NCBI GenBank assembly: GCA_017506865.1 | Contig: JAFCMP010000518.1 | Span: 620,001-684,000 of the forward strand | Reading direction: 5' to 3' | From: Tribonema minus | Lineage: Eukaryota; Sar; Xanthophyceae; Tribonematales; Tribonemataceae | Length of the DNA stretch: 64,000 nucleotides | In this document: positions 36,769-48,396 of the stretch, piece after piece | How the letters are laid out: each line of letters begins with the position of its first letter | Position numbering within the stretch: the first letter of the stretch is position 1 | Program-made: the position numbers and the translations under genes | The notes under the pieces: model-generated | Told to the model about the DNA's origin: nothing | What the model saw: only the letters and a program-made list of their open reading frames with translations | The model's database searches: none

Positions 36769-39700
36769 ATGACCGCACCGACGGCGAAGCAGGTGTGCGA
36801 TGCTGCGAAAGCTGGCGATGTAGCCAAGCTGCGCGAACTGCAGCTGGCCGGCGCAGACATCAATGCTCAAAACGAGGACGGCGATGTGGCTCTGCTTCTA
36901 GCAGCCCAAGGAGGGTTTCATGAGGCCGTGCGATGGCTGTGCATGGCGGGAGCCAAGAAGGATGTCATGGACAAGCACGTTGGAGCAACTCCCATGCTTT
37001 TTGCTTGCATAGAAGGTGCGTCGATGGTTGTGAATGGCGGGTTGTCAATGTGCGCAGCACATCAAAAACTACTTCTTGGCTGAAGCGTCATGTACTGCGC
37101 ATCTTCATGCCAGCAGGCCATAAAGCGATGACTGCCAGTTCAGGCCCGAGCAAAGTGCATACTAGCGATGCAAATCGCACTTGTCGTAAGCTGGCCGTCG
37201 CACACATGTCCTGCAGACAAACATGCACACGTACGTCAGCCAGTGCACAGAGCTCGCAAGCAGCTTGCAGAATGCGCAGGTTTCACTTCGACCGTAATCA
37301 ACTGCCATGTCGCCAAAGCCCATTCATATGTACAATTTGCTGCCACTGTTGTCGCCATCACCTTCAGACCGCTGCAGTACTGAGAGAAAAAATTGTCTCC
37401 CACAGTAACCGACATCAGCACATGAAGGTGACCACTGCGCATTGATTCATTGCAAACTGTTGTTAAGACATCAGTGCCCATTCTCACAACCACCTGCGAC
37501 ACGTAGTCCCTTCTGACTACCTGAACAGTGCAAACATAGCATCAATCAAGGCTTGCTCATGGCATATGCCTGGGGCGTTCCTCAGCATGCCATACCTTCC
37601 CAATTTCATCGCTGCCTGCCAACAAGCGACTTCTCCCACCACATTTCTTGGGCCTTCAAAATGTGGTTTGCTAGCTAGGTGCTGCAGGCGCTGACCCCAA
37701 CGCGCCGTTCGACTACCTACCAACCCAGTCTAGGTACTATGCCGGCCCTTGGTGCTTATTAGCTCACTTTTCCTACCGCATTCCTCAGGCCTCCACAAGG
37801 TGGTTCATTAGCAAGGTGCCGCAGGGCCGAACCAAGCGCCATTGCCATTTGACTGCATACCTACCCAGTCTACCACGCCGCGCATTGAAGCTTATTAGCT
37901 CACTTCTCCCACCACTGTCTCAGGCCACCACAAGGTGGTGCAGGAGCTAGGTGCCGCAGGCGCCGACCCCAATGCGCCCTTTGACAGCGAGGAAAACTCC
38001 ATCACACCGCTCATGTTTGCCGTGCAATACGCGGGCATCCAACGGAGACAGGGGGAGCCTTGGAATCGGCATGGAGCTGTGGTTAGGGTGCTGCTGGATG
38101 GCGGAGCTGATGGTGAGCCTGGGTAGAGTCCTACCTGTGTGTATAATCTGACTACGGTGAATCTGAGTGACCGAGTCAAAGAGTCCTACCTGTGTGTATA
38201 ATCGGACTATGGTGAGTCTGGGTGACCGAGTCAAAGAGTCTTACCTGTGTGTATAAGCTGACTGCTAAAGAGCTGGCTATGCAGGCAGTCCCATCCCCGG
38301 TAGCAATGCATAGCAGCAGAGTCAAGGAGTCAGATTCTGCTTCAAGTCAGTGCCAGGCTTGCAAAGACCTGTGCCATACCACCAATAGCATGTACCACCT
38401 TCATTACACGCCTGTGCCGCCATGAAAGCAGCACTAACCTTTACTTCACATCACTGCCATATACTTATTGTAGCCTGTGCCGCTTTCAGAACGTGTGTAT
38501 TGCGCTTCTCTCCCTGCCACGAACCGCTCTGCAGTATCCGCGCGAGACAAATCCGGTCGCACGGCTCTCATGTTTGCGGCGGAGCTGGGTCACCCTGAGC
38601 TAGTGCAGTGGTGCCTGGAGTTCAAGTCTGACCCGGCTGCGGCTGACGTCAATGGCACAACGCCATTGCACTACGCAGCCAAGGGCGGGCATGTAGATGT
38701 GGTCAAGGCGTTGATTGAGGGGGGGGCAGCCCTAAATGCAGTAAATGCCAAGGGGTCTAACGCCATGCACTTCGCTGCCAGCGGGAGCAGCGTCCAGGTG
38801 AGTAGCGGGTTTTGGCGTCACTCGCTGCATGTCTCGGGTGTGTGTGCCAGAGCTCTAGCGCACGCGCCTTTATTATATGCTCACATGCTGAAGGATGTTG
38901 TACTGCTTGAAGTATCGTGCATCATCTAGTCTGAAGTACTCTTACCCACATACATGCCTACATGACCTATCGTGTGACTTCACGAGTGTTTGAATCCTGA
39001 CGGTGCTGAGTGTTCACTGTCGAACTGCCAGCAGTGCCTGCGAGTAACTCTGTTGTCAGCGTCAGCACCGTAGTCGCATGTGCCGAGTTCCTGAGCATAG
39101 TGACATTTGTTGATGAGCACTGACGCGGCAGTGCTGAGCACTGATGTGGCAGTGCTCTTCATGCGCTGCACGTTGAGGCACTGCAGAGGTGAAGGGATAT
39201 GCACGTATGGCCACTCAGTGACTGCCATATATGGTGCAGCAGGTGCAATCAAACCATTGTTGCTGTTGAGGGTGACAGCAGTTGTTGAGCACTGCATTCC
39301 AGCCAACGTGTCCGCTGGCCGCTAAATCATCGCAGGTACTTGATAGTGTTATTGTACTGCAGGGGAGACCATTATGTTGCTCCATATTTGTGTCAGTACT
39401 TTGTTTGTGTCAAGCTTATCAATGATACCGCTCGCCGCTGCCTGCATGTTACGCACTCACTGTTACATGCTCACACATGTCATGTCCGCCAAATGCATGT
39501 GCAGGTGTGCAAGCAGTTACATCAGGCGGGCCTCAGTGCAACTGTCGCCAACTCTGATGGCGACACTCCGCTCAGCATGGCTATCGGCAGGTGACTGCCA
39601 CAGATCCTCTTGAAAATGCTGTACATGTTGTTTGTACTGTGCAACTCCTTTCACATTCAGTGTACAACTCGTGCGAACAATGCGTTGCTGGCGCGATTGT

Positions 39701-40460
39701 GGTATCGCTGTGCTCTTGAAGGGACTTGTACAGCCATTCATGATGACGTCTCAGTGCTCCGCATGGAACCACGGTATGCACATGTACTTGAAGAAGTATT
39801 TGTGAGCAAGCTGGGGTACGTCGTAGATTAATCATGAACTCTGGCACCCCTCTAGTTTTGAACTGTGTGCAGATGATGTTCAGATTCTCATCATGCAATC
39901 CTCAACTTGTGAAGCTGCTCTTTACTGACGTGGCAGCTGCTGCGACATGACTTCATGTGTAAACAAATGTGGTCACGGCGATAGGATGCAGAAGCTCAGC
40001 CAATTGCAGCTGCACTTGAAGGTTGTGCAGCTCACTAGCACACGACACCGATCGCTGTGCCTTGAGCAGTACGTATGCTTTCAACCTCTTTTTGCCACAC
40101 AAAGCGTCCGCGCCAGCAAAGATACATGTCAGTATTCCTTGTCCACACCTCCCCCCCCCCCCCCCCCCCCCCCCCTCCTGCAGCGGCTCCGTGGCATGTG
40201 TTGGATGGCTCGTTGACAAGGGGGGTGCCTCCCTAGAGGCACTGGACAAAGAGGGGCGGAGCCCCCTTGACGCGGCAGCCTTCCTGTTCAGCGCAAACGC
40301 GTCAGACGCGCGGCAACTCGTGCTGGACTTCTTGCAGCGGCGCGGTGCAAAGTTTGCGGCCATAGATGAGGAGTTCATAGAGGAGAGTCACCGGGAGGCA
40401 CCCAAGATTGTGGAGAAGGCGCGCGCGCTTACTGAGCAGCAGTCGCATCCAAAACAATAG
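36769..40460 (+). CDS. Ankyrin-repeat protein
   Basis: Five exons with consistent phases: 36769-37015, 37924-38112, 38535-38797, 39505-39590, 40184-40460, coding 353 residues. About seven ankyrin repeats can be read: GDVAKLRELQLAGADINAQN, GFHEAVRWLCMAGAKKDV, HKVVQELGAAGADPNA, SGRTALMFAAELGHPELVQW, GTTPLHYAAKGGHVDVVKAL, GDTPLSMAIG and EGRSPLDAAAF, with typical TPLHxAA and GADxNA turns. No enzymatic or membrane domain is attached, so a protein-binding role is all that can be said. The C-terminal 60 residues are charged and helical. The last acceptor follows a 25-base C run (40151-40175). Introns 1 and 2 carry tandem copies of the splice edges. It ends in TAG. Confidence 0.88.
37629..37990 (+). 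repeat. Three tandem units spanning the ankyrin exon-2 acceptor
   Basis: The true exon-2 start (37924, preceded by TGTCTCAG) is preceded by two decayed copies at about 37781-37855 and 37640-37715. Period is about 135-145 bp. The copies retain CCACAAGGTGGTT and GGTGCCGCAGG words from the coding edge plus the polypyrimidine region. Confidence 0.8.
38108..38268 (+). repeat. Three tandem ~60-bp units at the ankyrin exon-2 donor
   Basis: Each unit starts with a donor-like GGTGAG/GGTGAA word followed by TCTGGGTGACC and AGAGTCCTACCTGTGTGTA. The first unit includes the true donor at 38113. Confidence 0.8.
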
Positions 40461-40738
40461 AGCGTGCACACATACATACATGCTTGTGCCTGCTGCCGTT
40501 GAGTGTGAGGCCTTGCTGTCTTTCAAGCAGGTGCTGCAGCAGTAGATGCCGTCCGGTATTTGTGATGATTTCGTGAGTGGGCTGCCGTTTTGCTTGGTGA
40601 TGATACTGAGCCATGTTACGCGTCACATTTGCACGTGGATGTGAATACAGAATCACATTTATCTTGTGAAAACTTGAAAAGATTGAGTGTCTGAATACGC
40701 ATTGACGATCGCTTCTACTGTACTTGGAATCTTGGAAT

Positions 40739-41598
40739 CAGGGCTCGACACGGATCGCACTTTTGCCAAAAGTGTGAATCAAATCAAAGCCCTTCCTGGG
40801 CTCACGGATCCACTCAATCATAAGTGCCCCAGCCAACAGTGACGGATCAAATCAAATCACAGTGCCTGCCCCACGGATCAAATCTGAATCAGATCAAATC
40901 AAATCATTGTACCTCACGGATCAAATCAAGCAGCCAGCACCATTACGTGACGACCAATTGTTCGTAGCATATGCGAGATGTATACGTACGAGATGTATAA
41001 GCGCTGACCCGGCACCAACAATACAGGCAGCTCTGTCATCCTACAACGCGTTGGCGGAACAGCATGCGCTGTGGTGGGGTGGGTGGGTGGGGGCCTACAG
41101 CTCACACACCCACACGCCATTGACAATGCCTCGACACGAAAGCCACACGTACGAGCCACACACACACACGCCGCCAGTGGTGCCTCGCTGCTACTGTGTA
41201 CAACTATGGCCGTGTGCAACAACAAGTTCAACTCTTACGTGAAGTTGCATGTGAAGTTCACGACACACCGAAAGCGATGGTGTTAAAGAAGCGATGGAAG
41301 ACGGCGGCCATCATGTGTTCAGAGATCGCCTGCAGTACCTGCACGGTGTCTTTTATAGTCTGACACCGGCGCCAAGGGCTTATTTTTGGCATTTGAACCG
41401 CTGAGATTTGATCCGTCTCTGTCCACGGGTGTTGCGAAATCTCACGGATCAAATCAAATCAGTGCAGACAGCCCAGAAACATTCATAAATCAAATCTTCA
41501 GAAGGCTGGAGGTTGTAAATCAATTCAAAAAGAAATCAGTGATTTGATCCGTGACTTTTGAATGATCCGTCCAAAGCCATGATCCGTGTCGAGCCCTG
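40739..41598. mobile_element. Non-autonomous hAT-type DNA transposon
   Basis: Perfect 18-bp terminal inverted repeats (CAGGGCTCGACACGGATC and its complement) flanked by the 8-bp direct repeat CTTGGAAT (40731-40738, 41599-41606). CAGGG ends and 8-bp duplications are typical of hAT elements. Both subterminal regions hold many ACGGATCAAATC words in opposite orientation, likely transposase-binding repeats. No transposase ORF. It sits between the ankyrin and BCKDHA genes. Confidence 0.88.
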
Positions 41599-41896
41599 CT
41601 TGGAATGACATTGCCAGGTGGCATCTGCCTCCCCTTGCATCATCCCCCATCTGTCCCCCCCTTCCCTTGGAATCCTCCACGTGATTCGTATCTCAGAGAA
41701 ACGCCATGTTGTTTACAAATAATTGCAATCGCATTCATTCATTCGTATTTGAAAAGGAGATTTGAAGCGGTTCAACTTCAACTGAAAGTCGGCTTCAACT
41801 TCAATAGCGCCTGCAACTTGAACTTGCAGTGTGAAAAAAACGAGAGACTTCGAAGAGTGGGCCACGCCACACTTTTTTTCTGTAGCACCTATCATC

Positions 41897-44800
41897 ATGC
41901 GGCGCAGGTGCCTATTCCTGGCTTCCAGGGCTGCAAAGGAAAGGTTGCTATTGGCGCGAACATCGCCTGCGGCTAAGGCACTCAGCTCTGCAGCTGTAAG
42001 CACAGAGCATCAAACCTACGATACTCTGCCTCCGCCGGCGCCAAGCGAGAGCACCTCATCACAAGCTCCGTCCAGTGCCACGTTCGCAGGTGGCGTGGAA
42101 CTGCCCCTGACATCTTCCCTACACATCGTCAAGGCAGAATCCCAGCCTCGGTGGCCTGTATACCGGGTCATCGACACGGATGGCGCATTGGTGCCAGGCG
42201 CAATGGAGCCGGAATTGAGCACGGAACTCGCCATGCACATGGTGACGTGTATGGTGCGCCTGCGAGTCATGGATCACATCTTCTACAATGCCCAGAGACA
42301 GGGGAGGATCTCTTTCTATATGACGTCGACGGGAGAGGAGGCAACGCAGATCTGCAGTGCCGCTGCTCTCAGTGGTGGGGATACCGTATTTGGGCAGTAC
42401 AGGGAGCCGGGAGTGCTCATGTGGAGGGGATTTAGCTTGCAGGTGAGACGCACAACTTTGACGGACGTTACTAAACACACCTGTTGTTTAATTGATTGGA
42501 AGCTGGTGACCTTTAACTTGACTTTTGAGATAACCTCTTCCAGTCCGAAGTATGATTTATTGAGCAGAGAGCCGCTCTGGCCATGTCACTTGAACATCTG
42601 CTGCATTTTGAGCATTCTAGCACACAAATGCTCTCAGACACCAACCGTAAAGTCCGGCGAAGAGGGTGGTTTAACCTTGGACGGCTGCACTTAATCACAC
42701 GTATACCGGCTGCAGTCATGTCTGGTAGTGGATGAGCAAAGATTCACACACCATCACCCCAGAGGTCATGTAGTAAAGCATGACGGCAGCGAAATTCCAC
42801 TGCTGGCAGCGGCAACAATGTTCGTGAGGGGCAGATCAACATAAGAGATTGACAACAACAACAAACTGCACATGTACAAAATCGTGCTTAGTTGGGCATA
42901 CAGCAGGCCTGGGCCACTGGAATGCCACTGGTGTTGTAGTTTTGATGACTGCACCCATTTCAGGTGGATGAATTCAATGAGCGCCTGGTAATTTCCTTTC
43001 TCGGGCTTCATGCATGTTCAGTGATGCTGATGGCTGGGTTTACCTTTGTGAAATGCAGGGTTTGGCATTGCCATTGCAAGTAGTGTCATGTTAATGTGCA
43101 CTCTAGCAGCGGTTTGGGGCATGACTTTCAATGATTTTCAGGTGCAGCAACTCTGCTCCACTGTTTTCATTGTTAGCATTAGAGAGAACAGCAACTATTG
43201 TAAGGGCAGTACTTGTGGAATTACATATGTGTGCACTTGATAACGTACATGTGTATGTGCATCACACACAGATTGATTTACCACGGGGAATTCACCACAG
43301 GGAACTCACTGTGCTTCACTTGATTGATACATGTCACTTTGACTCCGATTCGACTCTGACTCTAGACGCCGGTTGTGCCTGCTTGTTCTGCGCTGCTCAC
43401 AAAGATGTGAGTGTTTGTGATCGCCTCAGTCCTTTTGTCACGGTTGTTGCCATTGTGTTGGCGAACCCTGACTCTGACCCTAATCTAAGCGTGAGCATGC
43501 CAACAATGCCTGTAGTCTACATCTGCCTGTACATCCCAGTATTCAATATGCAAGGATCACAATCTCACAGGCCAATGCCTCGTGTCGTTACGTCACTACC
43601 TGCATCTGCTACTTGCACCCATCTCAAAGACTGCTGATTAGAAGATAAGTTATGCACTAGTCTATGTAGACATGTATGCTGGTGTACTTGGTGCTATTGT
43701 ATGTATTGCTGACACCACTGTGTGCAATAACAAGCATTTTTCTTCAGCCCCTTGTGAGATGCAGACATCTCAATACCTGCTGCCAACACCTGCTGGAGCA
43801 ACACGCCATCATAGTTGACGCCCTGGCATTACTCATTATTACGTGGATACTTTGAAGTATGTATGTCCTTTCGTGAGTTGATGTCTGACGCTACACTTGA
43901 TGTCTGTGTCCCCTTCTGGTCTACGCAGCTGCCGGACTTTCAATCAAAACATGCTAGCAACACGGACACGGACAACTATCATGATATGAATTGAACTTTG
44001 AAGCTGCATTTCATGGCTTTTTTGCCTCGTCCGCTGTATTTGGCGACAGAACTTTGCGGACCAGCTGTTCAGCAACACGGACGATCTGGGGCGCGGCCGC
44101 CAGATGCCAGTTCACTACGGCAGTAGCAAGCTCAACTTCCAGACGATATCGTCGCCACTGGCCACGCAGATACCGCAGGCAGTGGGCGCTGCCTACGCGC
44201 TCAAGCAGCAGAAGCTGGCGCAGGTAGGATGGTGTGTATTGCTCAGGAATGGCACATGAACTTGAAGTGAACGGAGACCCGTTCATGGACTCACACCTTC
44301 AAGTAGGATACATGTGCTGCGAACGTGCTCAAGCAGCAGAAGCTGGCGCAGGTAAGGGTGTGTATGCTTCTGTTTAGGGCGTGGTTCTTCAACTTGAAGT
44401 TCATGCGGCTCATGAAGGCGCATCATTCACGCACAGCTTTGAGCATAACCAACGCATGCACTCAGTTCTCCAATGTCTAGAGGTTTAAGAACCATGAGCT
44501 GGTGGCACTGAATTGCTACACGCGTTTCTTATCAAACGAAGATAGCAAATGGTAATAATGACGTGACGACAAAGGGTAGCGAATGGCAGCATGCAGAAGT
44601 ACCAGTACAGTCTACAGTCATGATCCACAACAGAGCAGTATGACAATGAGAATGCTGTGAGACGCATCACTTTTGTCAAAACGCTCATACCAAAGGTGGG
44701 AGGGGAGCGTATGAGTGAAAGAACTGGAGCTGGCACAGGGCTCTGTTGCAAGGTCAGCTACTATGACCTCTCCCGCGGCCGCTCACCCTAACCCTGAATA

Positions 44801-47800
44801 TTATTAATCTCAAAACTGATTTCCTCCTCCTATCCCTCCTGATTCTATCACTGCAATACTCGATACCCAAGAGAGCAAATGGTACTAATATCAAGACAAC
44901 AATGACAAGATAGCGAATGGCATCGGAGAATGCAAAACTACCAGCACAACCTACAGTCATAATTCACAGCAGAGCAGTACTCGAATGAGAATGATGTGGA
45001 GATGCTTGACCATATGTCAGAATGCTTCTACCAAAAGTGGTAGGGGAGCACATGAGCTGAAGAAGCAGAGCTACTTAGCACAGGGACGAGGCAAAGTCAC
45101 CTTCAAACCCTAGTTGACTCCCCGCGGCTGCTCACCTCAACCCTACCTGTTGTTATCCTCAAGACCTGACCCCTGATTCTATCACTATCCCAACACCTGA
45201 TTCAGGTGGTGGCCTGTTACTTTGGCGATGGCGCTGCCAGTGAGGGGGACTTCCACGCGGCCATGAACTTTGCCGCGACACTGGAGTGCCCTGTGCTATT
45301 CATCTGCAGGAACAACGGCTACGCTATCAGTACCCCCGTTGAGGACCAGGTAAGCATGTATGTTTGCCTTTTTTGTCACCTACCTGTATGCATGCCTTTT
45401 TATCACCTACTTCCACCTTTATGCCCCCACCCAAACTGTAACCCCTGGAACTTCAATACAAGCCTGATCGCGCCGTCAGACCAATGGCTACGCAAACAGC
45501 ACCCCTGTTGAAGACGACAATATGTGCCTTGTGCCATCTCCCACAAGACTTTATGTTGACGTGTTGCTACCACTTCATATTGATAATCACCACAGCACCA
45601 GCCCTGACCCTAACCCTATCATCTGCTGCTGATCATCACCATGGTGCAGTACCGCGGCGACGGCATCGTGTCGCGCGCCCCCGGCTACGGCATGGCCGCC
45701 ATACGAGTTGACGGCAACGACGCCCTGGCAGTCTTTGCGGCAACGCAGGAAGCCAGGAGACTGGCGCTCGCTGAGAACAGACCAGTGCTGCTGGAGCTCA
45801 TGACGTACAGGGTGGGACACCACTCCACCAGCGATGACTGGAGCAGGTGATTTACAGTTAATATTAGGGTTAAGATTAGGGTTAGGGTCAGCTCACTTCA
45901 CCCTCGTCATAGGAAGAGAGTAACGGCCAAGCTAAATGTAGTAGTAACAATGTACAGGGTGGGACACCACTCCACTAGCGATGACTGGAGCAGGCGGGTT
46001 GCAATTAGGGTTAAGGTTAGGATTCGGGTTAGGGTTGGGGTCAGCTCACTTGAACCCTCAGCATAGGAAGAGAGCTAGGGCCAGGCTAACCGTACGTAGT
46101 AGGTCTGGTGGTGACGCATAGGGTGGAACACACCACTTGATCAGCGATGACTGGAGCAGGTCAGTTACAATTGACGTGTGGTTAGGGTCAGGGCTAGGCT
46201 AGGGTCAGCCTGGTTCCTTGGGCTACGGGTACGCTCGCTTCACCCCTCAGCTTACTTGGTTAATAGCGTTGAAGCCAGGCTGACCCTACTACCGTAAAGT
46301 ACCGGGTAAACGACCCCCGGGACTTGACTGGCAGAGGGCTCTGGTGCCATAGACCCGGGGGTCGTTTACAGCGCAGGGGGCGTTTACCAAGAGGGGGGGG
46401 CTTAAGGTGGCACAGATGCGCGCTGGCAAGCTGCGCCTGGCAAAACACCCGGGCTGTTTGCCATGCACGGGCTATTAACCGATTGCATCTTCGCAGACAG
46501 TACTCACAGCATAGCCTGCAGCGCTGCGCTTTGATGTTCACGGGTTTTAAGACGCCTGTGCCTGTCGTGAGGACCAGCATATGTACTGCAGTCTGTAGTT
46601 GCTCACAGAAAGGCAAGGCGCCGGCATTATCCTCGTGATGACACAATGGACGGCCCTCTCGGGCGCATGCCTGACAGGTCAAGCAAAGGCTGCAACTCAG
46701 TTACAGCCTACCGTGTAATCGTGAGGTCGGGTCCGACGTAGCGTGGACTCCTTTCGATCTCGAAAACAGAACTTCAAGGACAACTCAAAGAAGAGTTTTG
46801 AGTTGAGGTTTGTGTGCCTCGAACGTTTCCAATGACAGTAATAGCATGACATATTTGCATTTTAGGGCAGCATGTGCTGAGGCCCAGTGATGCAACATAT
46901 ACACCGTCAACACACGTCATTTGTGGTACTTTTGAGCATAATTGTAGTGACATGGATATAGCTCAAGACAAAAGCATCACGTGGCAAACGACTCCCGGGT
47001 CTTTTACCATGTAGGGGGGGCTCAAGGTGGCAGTGACCCCCTGGTGCTATAAGACCCCTGGGTCTTTTACAGCGCAGCGGCTGTTTACCGCTAGGGGGCT
47101 GTTTACCCGGTACTTTACGGTAATAGGTATGGTGATGGGTTAGGGTTAGGTTAAGGGTCAGGTGATGGGTGGACCCCCACTTGACCAGCGATGACTGGCG
47201 CCGGTGGATGGAGGTTGGGGTTAATGTAGGGTTATACACCTTGACTTATTGCGACATGCACATGTTGGGACATTTCAGCAGTGATGACAGGAGTCAACCA
47301 CACTTGAAGTTCATCCTGGACAGACATGAAGGTCACCTCAATCATGCCCACTCGAAATATTGCCACTGACAGGTACCACATGACGAGAGGTGAAGTAAAA
47401 AAGAAAGGAGTCGCTCGCCATTGATGTACATTACATCTGCACTAAGCCTATGAACTGAAAGTTCACCTCAAGCATAATGCCTACTTCGTTTATTTTTGTG
47501 TACCCCTCACAGGTACCGCATGACAGAGGAGGTGAAGGACTGGCAGTCACACAACGACCCCCTCAGGCGTCTGCTGGCCTACCTGCATGCCAAGGGTCTG
47601 TGCGATGCAGACATGGAGCAGGCCATGAGGGACACAGAGCGCCTCGCTGTCATGGCTGCGCTGGAGGTATGTGTGTACTGTTAGTTGCCCGCTACCGGCG
47701 AGTCACTCACTCAACAACTGACTTGTACTTTGGCTGGCCGTACGCATGTATGGTATCTGCTTTTGAGTGCATATGTATATGTGTATCGGTCACGTTCATG

Positions 47801-48396
47801 CACCCTCGTGTGTCAATCATGCGCACCAACTCACTCGTGCTTGAATCATGAGATCCATCCAACCTTTGCTGCTGCAACGTGTGTGTCTATATCACAGATT
47901 CGGGCAGCTGTGCAGAGCTGCGGTCATTAAGATTTGTACCAACCGTTGAATACCTTTCCTCTCTTCACATAGTGCGCAGTGCGCAATGGCATGTGCCATG
48001 AAATTGACAGTCAGTGACATTTTCTGAACCGCTTGTGATTGCTCCTGATCCTGAGAGCACGCAAGCAAGGTGACATGTGCACCATCCCATGTGATATCCT
48101 GCCAGCACAACCAAGCGACCCATAGACGCAGGCATGCCATATGAAGGCAGGCATGCAATGTGATGCACTGCCACACTGTGACGTGCTGCATGACGTTCCT
48201 GACTGAAACACGTAAATTTCCTTACGCGCTGCTGCCCCCAAACCAGGCCGCCGAAAAGAAGGGCCCGCCCCCCTTGCAGAGCATGTTTGAAGACGTGTAC
48301 AGAGACATGCCACAGCACCTACTGGAGCAGCGTGCAGAGATGCTGGCGCATGTCGCAAAGTACCCAGACAAGTACCCCCAGGGGCGTGGGCACTGA
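41897..48396 (+). CDS. BCKDHA: 2-oxoisovalerate dehydrogenase E1 subunit alpha, mitochondrial
   Basis: Six exons: 41897-42442, 44050-44223, 45206-45349, 45650-45846, 47513-47666, 48247-48396, coding about 454 residues (human 445). All junctions are GT-AG with matching phases. An Arg/Ala-rich, acid-poor N-terminus ([14 protein letters not shown]) fits a mitochondrial presequence. Substrate and thiamine-diphosphate segments are readable: [40 protein letters not shown], the TPP motif [13 protein letters not shown]...NN (Gly247-Asp248-Gly249), and the phosphorylation loop [13 protein letters not shown] with Ser347 at the regulatory position. It decarboxylates branched-chain 2-oxo acids with E1-beta inside the BCKDH complex; conservation of the loop suggests kinase control. 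Introns 2 to 4 contain decayed duplicates of flanking exon edges, and intron 4 holds a TIR transposon. Confidence 0.95.
44322..44358 (+). repeat. Copy of the BCKDHA exon-2 3' end with donor
   Basis: Repeats the last 26 coding bases of exon 2 (TCAAGCAGCAGAAGCTGGCG then CAG|GTA) about 130 bp after the true donor, nearly without change. The copy keeps a good donor (CAG|GTAAGG), arguably better than the true one. Confidence 0.85.
44530..45205 (+). repeat. Two ~340-bp tandem units ending at the BCKDHA exon-3 acceptor
   Basis: Words such as AGCGAATGGCA, CTACAGTCAT, CAGAGCAGTA and CCTGATTCTATCACT recur in the same order about 300-350 bp apart. The second unit ends at the true acceptor TTCAG (45205). 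Confidence 0.75.
45478..45515 (+). repeat. Decayed copy of the BCKDHA exon-3 3' end
   Basis: ATGGCTACGC...AGCACCCCTGTTGAAGAC resembles the end of exon 3 (ACGGCTACGC...AGTACCCCCGTTGAGGAC, 45315-45347), about 165 bp downstream. No GT donor remains at the equivalent position. Confidence 0.75.
45808..46165 (+). repeat. Tandem ~145-165 bp units carrying the BCKDHA exon-4 3' end and TTAGGG-like tracts
   Basis: The exon-4 end (CACTCCACCAGCGATGACTG, then GAGCAGGT) recurs at 45952-45998 and 46118-46163, and more weakly at 47164-47206. Each is followed by TTAGGGTT-type sequence and ATAGGAAGAGAG. The 46118 copy keeps GAGCAG|GT. Confidence 0.85.
46292..47120. mobile_element. TIR transposon (MITE-like) in BCKDHA intron 4, TA flanks
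   Basis: Perfect 20-bp inverted ends CCGTAAAGTACCGGGTAAAC, with TA on both sides (46290-46291, 47121-47122). Subterminal GGGTCGTTTACAGCGCAG-type words recur near both ends. No transposase. The TA duplication suggests a mariner-like target choice, but the superfamily is uncertain. Confidence 0.8.
47277..47400 (+). repeat. Decayed copy of the BCKDHA exon-5 acceptor region
   Basis: GACAG|GTACCACATGACGAGAGGTG at 47368-47392 parallels the true CACAG|GTACCGCATGACAGAGGAGG at 47508-47532. Upstream intron words (GAAGTTCA, ACCTCAA) also match. Confidence 0.7.
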
